This document shows, piece by piece, positions 1 to 5,187 of a DNA stretch of 5,187 nt. The notes under the pieces are model-generated. The model was not told the origin of the DNA and searched no databases. It was given only the letters and a program-made list of their open reading frames with translations. Source of the stretch: Pseudomonadota bacterium (GTDB taxonomy: Bacteria > Pseudomonadota > Alphaproteobacteria > Acetobacterales > Acetobacteraceae); contig JAJZEG010000089.1 in the NCBI GenBank assembly GCA_021828605.1, positions 1-5,187 on the forward strand, in the 5' to 3' direction. The stretch's first letter is position 1, and each line of letters starts with the position of its first letter. The translations under genes were made by a program, and so were the position numbers.

Positions 1-175
1 CGCCAATGGCGGGGGCTATTACCATTTTTCCTATTCGGTGGTGCGCGGATGCGACCGGATTGTGCCGGTCGATATTTACGTGCCGGGCTGTCCGCCGACC
101 GCTGAGGCGCTGGTGTACGGCATTTTGCAGTTGCAGAAAAAAATCCGCCGCACCGGGACCATCGCTCGTGGCTGA
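1..175 (+). CDS. nuoB: NADH-quinone oxidoreductase subunit B (NuoB), C-terminal 57 residues
   Basis: NuoB is the Q-module subunit that holds cluster N2, the last [4Fe-4S] centre before quinone. Only the 3' end is present: reading from base 2 gives [14 protein letters not shown], then [18 protein letters not shown], and finally a basic tail [14 protein letters not shown] before TGA at 173-175. The cysteine of PGCPP (codon 89-91) is the last of the four N2 ligands known in the family. The cysteine of RGCD (codon 50-52) is a conserved non-ligand. In relatives the residue just before ANGG is the third ligand cysteine; base 1 is C, which fits the third position of a TGC codon, but this cannot be confirmed here. 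The two adjacent N-terminal ligands lie upstream of the window. The nuoC GTG start proposed below overlaps the last eight bases. The identity is very secure because this tail is highly conserved. Confidence 0.96.
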   Translation, partial: ANGGGYYHFSYSVVRGCDRIVPVDIYVPGCPPTAEALVYGILQLQKKIRRTGTIARG

Positions 176-794
176 GGATGAGGGCAACGCACCGGTGGCG
201 GTGGAGCCGGTTGATGCGTTCGCACAGGCGCTGGGCGCGATTGCCGGGGTCAGCACGGTCTATTGGCAGGGTGCTGAACGGGTGGTGTTGGCTGAACGGG
301 CCGCGCTTGCGGTGGCGATGCGGGTGCTGCGCGATGATCCGCGTTTCGCGTTCCAGCAATGTATGGATGTGTGCGGGGTCGATTGGCCGCAGCGCGCCGA
401 GCGGTTCGAGGTGGTTTATCAGCTTTTATCCCTAACCCGGAATGATCGGTTGCGGGTGATTACCCGCACCGATGAGGTGCAAGCGGTGCCGAGCGTGAGT
501 GCGATCTGGCCGGGGACGGCCTGGTGGGAGCGTGAGGTTTGGGATTTGTTCGGGGTGCTGTTCGATGGGTTGGCCGATCACCGACGGATCATGACCGACT
601 ACGGGTTTGAGGGGCATCCGCTGCGCAAGGATTTCCCGCTGACCGGCCATGTCGAGATGCGCTACGATATCGATGAGCGCCGCGTGGTTTATGATAAGGT
701 TAGACTGGCGCAGGAGTTTCGCAATTTCGATTTTCTGTCGCCGTGGGAAGCGATGACGACGCTGCCGGGTGATGAGAAGGCGGGTCGGTCATGA
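168..794 (+). CDS. nuoC: NADH-quinone oxidoreductase subunit C (NuoC, 30 kDa subunit)
   Basis: NuoC is a cofactor-free Q-module subunit that packs against NuoD in the peripheral arm of complex I. With the GTG at 168 the product is 208 residues, normal for a stand-alone NuoC, and it is not fused to NuoD. Family marks include the ERE..D signature core at residues 121-126 and [15 protein letters not shown] at 146-160, which closely resembles the mitochondrial homologue. The C-terminus has the usual [11 protein letters not shown]. The frame stays open upstream to an ATG at base 6, but that stretch reads nuoB out of frame and should not be included. GTG 168 overlaps the nuoB stop by 8 bases but has no clear Shine-Dalgarno. 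GTG 195 is a good alternative (199 residues) with GAGGG ten bases upstream. Conserved sequence starts only near residue 18, so protein conservation does not decide the start. An oddity is Leu135, where the family signature expects His or Lys. The stop overlaps nuoD as ATGA. Confidence 0.95.
   Translation: MAEDEGNAPVAVEPVDAFAQALGAIAGVSTVYWQGAERVVLAERAALAVAMRVLRDDPRFAFQQCMDVCGVDWPQRAERFEVVYQLLSLTRNDRLRVITRTDEVQAVPSVSAIWPGTAWWEREVWDLFGVLFDGLADHRRIMTDYGFEGHPLRKDFPLTGHVEMRYDIDERRVVYDKVRLAQEFRNFDFLSPWEAMTTLPGDEKAGRS
180..184 (+). promoter_or_regulatory. Possible Shine-Dalgarno GAGGG for an alternative nuoC start at GTG 195
   Basis: GAGGG lies ten bases before the in-frame GTG at 195. The purine-rich sites before nuoD, nuoE, nuoF and nuoG sit 7 to 10 bases from their starts, so this spacing matches the local habit. 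GTG 168 has only CCGGGA-like sequence upstream. The site therefore favours 195 as an alternative nuoC start, while 168 is favoured by the close coupling to nuoB. This is an inference from spacing only. Confidence 0.4.
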
Positions 795-1993
795 GCGATG
801 TGGTGAACACGAATCCGGACCTGGTGCAGGCGGTGCGCCATACGATCAATGTCGGGCCTCAGCATCCGGCGACGCATGGTGTGTTGCGGTTGATACTGGA
901 AATGGATGGCGAGACCGTCGAGCGGGCTGATCCGCATATCGGGTTGCTGCATCGGGGCACCGAGAAACTGATCGAGTTCAAGTCCTATATGCAGGCAGTG
1001 CCGTATTTTGATCGGCTCGATTATGTCTCGCCGATGTGTTGCGAGCATGCGTTTGCGTTGGCAACTGAGACGTTGCTTGGGATTACTGTGCCGCTGCGCG
1101 GTCAATGGATCCGGGTTTTGTTCTCGGAAATTACCCGGGTGCTTAATCATTTGCTGACTGTGGTGCATTTGGCGCTGGATATTGGCGCGCAAACGCCGAG
1201 CCTGTGGGGCTATGAGGAGCGCGAAAAGCTGCTCACCTTCCACGAGGCGGCGTCGGGGGCGCGGTTTCATGCCAATTATGTGCGCCCCGGTGGCGTGTCG
1301 AAGGATTTGCCGGCGGGGCTGGCTGATGAGATTTGGGCGTGGAGTGAAACATTCCCGAAATTTCTGGATGATTTGGAAAATCTGCTGAACGGCAATCGGA
1401 TTTTCCGGCAGCGTTTGGTCGATATTGGGGTCATCTCGGCGCAGGATGCGATTGGGATGGGCTTCTCCGGGCCGAATTTGCGGGCCTCGGGGGTGGCGTG
1501 GGATTTGCGGCGCGCGCGGCCCTATGACACCTATGCCGAGGTTGATTTCGAGGTTGCTGTTGGCAAACATGGCGATTGCTTTGATCGGTATCTGGTGCGG
1601 GTTGCCGAGATGCGGCAAAGTTGGAAAATCATCAGGCAGGCGCTGAAGAAAATGCCGGATGGGCCGATCAAGGTGCAGGATAGTAAGTTCAATCCGCCCA
1701 AGCGTGCCGAGATGAAGCGCTCGATGGAGGCGATGATCCATCACTTCAAGCTCTATACTGAAGGATATCATGTGCCGGCGGGCGCGACCTACACGGCGGT
1801 TGAAGCGCCGAAGGGTGAGTTTGGAGTTTATTTGGTCGCCGATGGCAGTAATCATCCCTACCGCTGTAAAATCAGGCCCACTGGATTTGCGCATTTGCAG
1901 GCGATGGAAATGATGTCCAAGGGGCATATGTTGGCCGATGCAATCGCGATTTTGGGGTCGCTCGATATTGTGTTCGGCGAGGTTGACCGATGA
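791..1993 (+). CDS. nuoD: NADH-quinone oxidoreductase subunit D (NuoD, 49 kDa subunit)
   Basis: NuoD is the 49 kDa Q-module subunit. It is related to the large subunit of [NiFe] hydrogenases and forms the quinone headgroup pocket together with NuoB. The 400-residue length is typical. [12 protein letters not shown] at residues 22-33 supplies His29, and RLDYVSPM around residue 78 supplies Tyr78. These match the quinone-contacting His38 and Tyr87 of Thermus Nqo4, both shifted by nine. Further landmarks are [11 protein letters not shown] (49-59), a GAQTP..WG stretch, [14 protein letters not shown], and the C-terminal end [13 protein letters not shown]. The start codon is ATG in an ATGA overlap with the nuoC stop, with AAGG ten bases upstream, suggesting translational coupling. 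Local oddities are a Cys83-Cys84 doublet just after the quinone tyrosine and RPTGF at 362-366, where many alphaproteobacterial and mitochondrial homologues have RAPGF. The hydrogenase metal ligands are lost, as in all NuoD. Confidence 0.98.
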   Translation: MSDVVNTNPDLVQAVRHTINVGPQHPATHGVLRLILEMDGETVERADPHIGLLHRGTEKLIEFKSYMQAVPYFDRLDYVSPMCCEHAFALATETLLGITVPLRGQWIRVLFSEITRVLNHLLTVVHLALDIGAQTPSLWGYEEREKLLTFHEAASGARFHANYVRPGGVSKDLPAGLADEIWAWSETFPKFLDDLENLLNGNRIFRQRLVDIGVISAQDAIGMGFSGPNLRASGVAWDLRRARPYDTYAEVDFEVAVGKHGDCFDRYLVRVAEMRQSWKIIRQALKKMPDGPIKVQDSKFNPPKRAEMKRSMEAMIHHFKLYTEGYHVPAGATYTAVEAPKGEFGVYLVADGSNHPYRCKIRPTGFAHLQAMEMMSKGHMLADAIAILGSLDIVFGEVDR

Positions 1994-2610
1994 GCGTTGA
2001 AACCAAACAGGTTGATCAGCCCTTGATGTTTGCGTTTGACGCGATCAGTGAGGCGGCGATTCCGGCCATTATCGCGACCTATCCGGAGGGGCGTCAGGCC
2101 AGTGCGGCGATGCCGTTGCTTGATTTAGCGCAGCGGCAAATGGGCCGCTTGACCGGGCATCGGTGGGTGCCCCGGGTGGCGATGGATGTGATTGCGGCGC
2201 GGCTGAGCGTGGCGCCGATGCGCATTTATGAGGTCGCGACGTTTTACACCATGTTTCATTTGGCGCCGGTCGCACGGCATCATTTGCAGGTTTGCACCAC
2301 CACGCCCTGTTGGTTGCGCGGATCGGATGCGGTGCATCGGGCGTGCCAGGCGGCGGCGCTGGCTGACCCGGACTATTTTAGTGTTGAGGAAATGGAGTGT
2401 TTGGGTGCGTGCGTGAACGCGCCGGTTTTGATGATCAATGATGAGGTCTATGAGGATTTGGACGGGGCGCGCACTGACGCATTGTTAGTTGCAGTTAAAA
2501 AGGGCGCCGCGCCGCCAGCCGGATCCACCATCGGGCGGCATGGTTCGGCGCCTGAGGGCGGGCCGACGACATTGTTCATGGCGGAAGCGACCGATGAGGC
2601 AACATCCTGA
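1990..2610 (+). CDS. nuoE: NADH-quinone oxidoreductase subunit E (NuoE, 24 kDa subunit)
   Basis: NuoE carries the [2Fe-2S] cluster N1a beside the FMN of NuoF in the NADH-oxidising module. The 206-residue product has an N-terminal helical region and then the hallmark [15 protein letters not shown] (residues 80-94). The thioredoxin-like cluster domain follows. The four ligands are visible as C102-x4-C107 (CTTTPC) and C137-x3-C141 (CLGAC), followed by [16 protein letters not shown]. The second and third ligands are 30 residues apart, against 36 in E. coli and Thermus homologues, so a surface segment appears six residues shorter. After residue 170 comes a Pro/Gly-rich tail ending in [11 protein letters not shown] plus ten further residues, resembling the tails of alphaproteobacterial NuoE. 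The start is ATG in an ATGA overlap with the nuoD stop, with GAGG seven bases upstream. The last base of the TGA stop is the first base of nuoF. Confidence 0.97.
   Translation: MSVETKQVDQPLMFAFDAISEAAIPAIIATYPEGRQASAAMPLLDLAQRQMGRLTGHRWVPRVAMDVIAARLSVAPMRIYEVATFYTMFHLAPVARHHLQVCTTTPCWLRGSDAVHRACQAAALADPDYFSVEEMECLGACVNAPVLMINDEVYEDLDGARTDALLVAVKKGAAPPAGSTIGRHGSAPEGGPTTLFMAEATDEATS
2475..2491 (+). repeat. 17-base exact direct repeat, copy 1 (inside nuoE)
   Basis: TGACGCATTGTTAGTTG occurs here in nuoE and again at 5036-5052 in nuoG. In both copies the reading phase is the same and codes for Asp-Ala-Leu-Leu-Val, using the rare TTA codon. It is probably convergent coding of a common hydrophobic strand, not a mobile or regulatory repeat. 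Confidence 0.6.
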
Positions 2611-3905
2611 TGCTGAGCGATAAGGACCGGATTTTCACCAATTTATACGGGCTGCATGACTGGCGTCTGGCCGGGGCGCGGGCGCGCGGCGATTGGAATG
2701 GCACGGCGGACATATTAGCGCGTGGGCGCGATGCGATTATCCAGGAGATCAAAAACTCGGATTTGCGCGGGCGCGGCGGGGCGGGATTCCCGACCGGAAT
2801 GAAATGGTCGTTCATGCCCAAGCAGAGCGATGGCCGACCCAGCTATTTGGTGGTGAATGCGGATGAGAGCGAGCCTGGGACTTGCAAGGATCGGGATATT
2901 TTACGCAACGATCCGCATAAATTGCTTGAAGGCTGCTTGATTGCCGGATTTGCGATGGGCGCTAACACCGCGTTTATTTATATTCGCGGCGAGTTCTATA
3001 ATGAGTATGTGCATTTGCAAGCGGCGATCGATGAGGCGTATCAGGCGGGGTTGTTAGGGCCGGATGCGTGTGGATCGGGCTGGGCGTTTGATATTCGGCT
3101 GCATCGCGGCGGTGGCGCTTATATTTGTGGTGAAGAGTCGGCCTTGTTAGAAAGTCTTGAGGGCAAAAAGGGGATGCCCCGGATGAAGCCGCCGTTTCCG
3201 GCGGCGATGGGGCTGTATGGCTGCCCGACGACGGTGAATAATGTTGAATCGATTGCGGTGGCACCGACGATTATGCGCCGGGGTGCGGATTGGTTTTCGG
3301 GTTTGGGGCGGCCAAAAAATACCGGGACCAAGATTTTTTGTATCTCCGGGCATGTTAATCGGCCTTGCAATGTTGAGGAAGAATTGGGCATTCCGCTGCG
3401 GGAGTTGATCGAGACCCATGCCGGTGGGGTGCGCGGCGGTTGGGATAATTTGCTGGCGGTGATTCCGGGTGGCTCCTCGGTGCCGATGATACCGAAATCG
3501 GTCTGTGACACGGTGTTGATGGATTACGATAGTCTGCGCGAGGCGCGCAGCGGCCTGGGCACGGCTGCGGTGATTGTTATGGATAAATCGACCGATTTGA
3601 TCCGGGCGATTGCGCGGCTTTCGGCATTTTACAAGCATGAAAGCTGTGGCCAATGCACGCCGTGCCGGGAAGGCACGGGTTGGATGATGCGCATGATGAA
3701 CCGGCTGGTCGAAGGACGGGCGGAGTTGGCGGAAATCGATTTGTTAGAGCAAGTGACGCGGCAGGTTGAGGGCCATACGATTTGCGCGTTGGGCGATGCG
3801 GCGGCATGGCCGATCCAGGGGTTGCTGCGGCATTTCCGCCCGGTGGTGGAGCAGCGGATCAAGGATTATCGGGCGCAGCATACGCCGCGCGTGGCGGCGG
3901 AATAG
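2610..3905 (+). CDS. nuoF: NADH-quinone oxidoreductase subunit F (NuoF, 51 kDa, FMN and NADH-binding)
   Basis: NuoF oxidises NADH: it binds NADH and FMN and passes electrons through the [4Fe-4S] cluster N3 towards NuoG. The 431-residue length is standard. The glycine-rich FMN/NADH site is [16 protein letters not shown] (residues 51-66), followed by [13 protein letters not shown] (83-95). A second nucleotide-site segment is [20 protein letters not shown] (166-185), then the PPFPA stretch (194-198). Cluster N3 ligands are C346, C349 and C352 in [12 protein letters not shown], with C392 in [13 protein letters not shown]. No key residue appears missing. The ATG shares base 2610 with the nuoE stop (TGATG), and GAGG lies ten bases upstream, so translation is probably coupled to nuoE. 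Its TAG stop is followed by the only noncoding gap in the window. The short N-terminus before FTNLYG is normal for alphaproteobacterial and mitochondrial homologues. Confidence 0.98.
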   Translation: MLSDKDRIFTNLYGLHDWRLAGARARGDWNGTADILARGRDAIIQEIKNSDLRGRGGAGFPTGMKWSFMPKQSDGRPSYLVVNADESEPGTCKDRDILRNDPHKLLEGCLIAGFAMGANTAFIYIRGEFYNEYVHLQAAIDEAYQAGLLGPDACGSGWAFDIRLHRGGGAYICGEESALLESLEGKKGMPRMKPPFPAAMGLYGCPTTVNNVESIAVAPTIMRRGADWFSGLGRPKNTGTKIFCISGHVNRPCNVEEELGIPLRELIETHAGGVRGGWDNLLAVIPGGSSVPMIPKSVCDTVLMDYDSLREARSGLGTAAVIVMDKSTDLIRAIARLSAFYKHESCGQCTPCREGTGWMMRMMNRLVEGRAELAEIDLLEQVTRQVEGHTICALGDAAAWPIQGLLRHFRPVVEQRIKDYRAQHTPRVAAE

Positions 3906-3912
3906 GTCTGGC

Positions 3913-3942
3913 ATGTTGAGCGCACATCGGAAGATGAAATAA
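3913..3942 (+). other. Nine-codon mini-ORF bridging nuoF and nuoG (speculative)
   Basis: The 36-base gap between nuoF and nuoG contains ATG TTG AGC GCA CAT CGG AAG ATG AAA TAA, read as MLSAHRKMK. Its TAA overlaps the nuoG start as TAATG, mimicking the overlaps that couple the other genes of this operon. AGGT lies five bases before its ATG, which would be a weak ribosome site. It may be chance: a ten-codon open frame is easily found at random, and the peptide resembles nothing I know. It could instead carry ribosomes across the gap to nuoG. Confidence 0.2.
3929..3933 (+). promoter_or_regulatory. Shine-Dalgarno GGAAG for nuoG
   Basis: GGAAG lies eight bases before the nuoG ATG at 3942. It supports that start and would allow nuoG to be initiated independently of nuoF, whose stop is 36 bases upstream. 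No terminator-like hairpin with a T run is visible in the gap, only a four-pair ATGT/ACAT stem at 3913-3927, so transcription probably reads through. Confidence 0.6.
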
Positions 3943-5187
3943 TGACCAAGCTTACCATTGACGGTATCGAGATCGAGGTGCCGAATAATTTCAGCGTGTT
4001 GCAGGCTGCCGAAGCGGCGGGGCGGGAGATTCCGCGTTTTTGTTATCACGAGCGGTTGTCGGTTGCCGGTAATTGCCGGATGTGTCTGGTTGAGATTGAG
4101 AAAATGCCCAAGCCGGTGGCCTCGTGCGGGCAGCCGGTCGGGGAGGGGATGGTTGTTTTTACCGACAACGAAAAAATTCGGGCGGCGCGGCGGAATGTGA
4201 TGGAATTTCTGCTGATCAATCATCCGCTGGATTGTCCGATTTGCGATCAGGGTGGCGAGTGTGATTTGCAGGATGAGGCGGTGGGTTATGGCCGCAGCCG
4301 CTCGCGCTATGATGAGAACAAACGATCCGTTAGTGAAAAATATCTAGGCCCCCTGGTCAAGACCGCGATGACGCGCTGCATTCAATGCACCCGCTGCGTG
4401 CGGTTTTTGGCAGAGGTGGCCGGGGTTCCGGAGCTGGGCGGCACCTCGCGCGGTGAGACGATGGAAATCACCAATTACGTCGAACGCTCGTTGAGTTCGG
4501 AATTATCGGGCAATATCGTCGATATTTGTCCGGTAGGGGCGCTGACCTCTAAGCCATACGCATTCGTGGCGCGCCCCTGGGAGTTGAGCAAAACCGATAG
4601 TATTGACGTGTTTGATGCGGTGGGCAGCAATATTCGGGTGGACAGCAAAGGCGGTGTGGTGCTGCGGGTTTTGCCGCGCCGGAATGATGCGGTGAATGAG
4701 GATTGGCTCGCCGATAAAGGGCGTCATGCGCCGGTGGATGGGATTAAGTATCGGCGGCTGGATCGGCCTTGGTTGCGGGTGAATGGCGCGTTGCAGGCGG
4801 TGAGCTGGGATCAGGCGTTTGCGGCGATTGCGGCGCGGACGCGCGCGGTGCCGGGTGCGCGGATCGGGGCGATTGCCGGTGATCTGTGCGATGTCGAGAG
4901 CATGTTTGCACTCAAGCAGCTGATGAACAGGCTCGGTTCGGGTAATCTGGATTGCAGGCAGGATGGTGCGGCGCTCGATGCCTCGCGGCGGAATTACTAT
5001 GTGTTCAACACCACGATTGCCGGCATTGACGAAATTGACGCATTGTTAGTTGTCGGTGCGGATATCCGGCGTGAGGCGCCAGTATTGAATGCGCGAATTC
5101 GCAAGCGTTGGGCTGACTTGCCGACATTCCAGGTGGGCATGATTGGCGCTGACGTTGATTTGACCTATCCGACGACCATGATTGCCG
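3942..5187 (+). CDS. nuoG: NADH-quinone oxidoreductase subunit G (NuoG, 75 kDa), N-terminal 415 residues
   Basis: NuoG is the largest N-module subunit and forms the iron-sulfur wire between NuoF and the Q module. The reading frame runs off the window end after 415 complete codons; relatives are about 690 residues, so roughly 60% is present. A ferredoxin-like domain (residues 1 to about 80) holds the [2Fe-2S] N1b ligands C34, C45, C48 and C62. The next segment, NHPLDCPICDQGGECDLQD, holds the N5 ligands H94, C98, C101 and C107. TRCIQCTRCVRF and DICPVGAL give the N4 ligands C146, C149, C152 and C196. No further cysteine motif follows in residues 200-260, so the extra N7 cluster seen in E. coli and Thermus is absent, as in mitochondria. 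From about residue 220 the protein enters the molybdopterin-oxidoreductase-like domain, including GNLDCRQDGAALD and APVLNARIRKRW; this domain carries no molybdenum cofactor in complex I. The start is supported by GGAAG eight bases upstream and by alignment of MTKLTIDG to family N-termini. Confidence 0.97.
   Translation, partial: MTKLTIDGIEIEVPNNFSVLQAAEAAGREIPRFCYHERLSVAGNCRMCLVEIEKMPKPVASCGQPVGEGMVVFTDNEKIRAARRNVMEFLLINHPLDCPICDQGGECDLQDEAVGYGRSRSRYDENKRSVSEKYLGPLVKTAMTRCIQCTRCVRFLAEVAGVPELGGTSRGETMEITNYVERSLSSELSGNIVDICPVGALTSKPYAFVARPWELSKTDSIDVFDAVGSNIRVDSKGGVVLRVLPRRNDAVNEDWLADKGRHAPVDGIKYRRLDRPWLRVNGALQAVSWDQAFAAIAARTRAVPGARIGAIAGDLCDVESMFALKQLMNRLGSGNLDCRQDGAALDASRRNYYVFNTTIAGIDEIDALLVVGADIRREAPVLNARIRKRWADLPTFQVGMIGADVDLTYPTTMIA
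5036..5052 (+). repeat. 17-base exact direct repeat, copy 2 (inside nuoG)
   Basis: This is the second copy of the 17-mer at 2475-2491, in the same coding phase (Asp-Ala-Leu-Leu-Val). In nuoG the segment DALLVVGADIR is a conserved strand of the molybdopterin-like domain, where relatives have similar residues. That supports a protein-coding explanation over a DNA signal. Confidence 0.6.

Noticed and set aside
6..167. An ATG at base 6 opens the nuoC frame and would give a 262-residue protein.
   Set aside because: This stretch lies over nuoB, whose own frame gives a perfectly conserved NuoB C-terminus. The extra residues are Arg/Cys-rich and unlike any NuoC N-terminus.
689..1927. A 412-residue open frame on the minus strand opposite nuoD.
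   Set aside because: It is a shadow of the strongly conserved nuoD codons. Its translation is His/Arg/Pro-rich with no recognisable domain, and no plausible start context was seen.
3906..3941. A possible terminator or internal promoter in the nuoF-nuoG gap.
   Set aside because: Only a four-base ATGT/ACAT stem is visible with no T run, and no convincing -35/-10 pair was found.
3119..4223. Several minus-strand open frames of 76-168 residues opposite nuoF and nuoG.
   Set aside because: They overlap one another in different frames, are low-complexity and basic, and mirror known coding sequence. The plus-strand proteins explain the conservation fully.
4200..4310. Possible missing N7 cluster motif in NuoG as a sign of gene damage.
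   Set aside because: N7 is absent from mitochondrial and most alphaproteobacterial homologues, and all N1b, N4 and N5 ligands are present, so this is normal for the group.
1..5187. A novel or accessory system (defence, mobile element, CRISPR, unusual RNA) hidden in the operon.
   Set aside because: Both strands were read; coding density is nearly complete, every long plus-strand frame is a recognised complex I subunit, and no repeat array, inverted terminal repeats or RNA fold stood out.

Overview
The window is an interior piece of a bacterial nuo operon encoding respiratory complex I (proton-pumping NADH:quinone oxidoreductase). All genes are on the + strand in the order nuoB (3' end only), nuoC, nuoD, nuoE, nuoF, nuoG (5' part only). 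Separate nuoC and nuoD genes, a NuoG without the extra N7 cysteine motif, and mitochondrial-like stretches (for example [15 protein letters not shown] in NuoC and NHPLDCPICDQGGECDLQD in NuoG) point to an alphaproteobacterium. Base composition looks moderately GC-rich, roughly 60% by eye, with heavy use of TTG leucine codons. A Rhodospirillales/Acetobacteraceae-type source is my best guess from protein style, but I could not test it by search.

Layout: 1-175 is the end of nuoB, with the last N2 cluster cysteine. nuoC (about 168-794, GTG start) overlaps the nuoB stop. nuoD (791-1993) and nuoE (1990-2610) each begin in an ATGA overlap with the preceding stop. nuoF (2610-3905) begins in a TGATG overlap. 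A 36-base gap, the only one in the window, precedes nuoG (3942 to the end, incomplete). Almost every base is coding, and I see no terminator, promoter, RNA gene, mobile element or CRISPR array.

How the genes work together: NuoE, NuoF and NuoG form the NADH-oxidising N module (FMN and clusters N1a, N3, N1b, N4, N5). NuoB, NuoC and NuoD form the connecting Q module that passes electrons through N2 to quinone. All iron-sulfur ligands expected in the visible parts are present, so the complex looks functional. The membrane subunits are not in the window, although the family's usual order would place nuoA upstream and nuoH onward downstream.

I did not find a new biological system. The points worth a second look are small: a six-residue shortening between the N1a cysteine pairs of NuoE, a departure from the NuoC family signature, an uncertain nuoC start, a possible nine-codon mini-ORF coupled to nuoG, and a 17-base exact repeat inside two genes.
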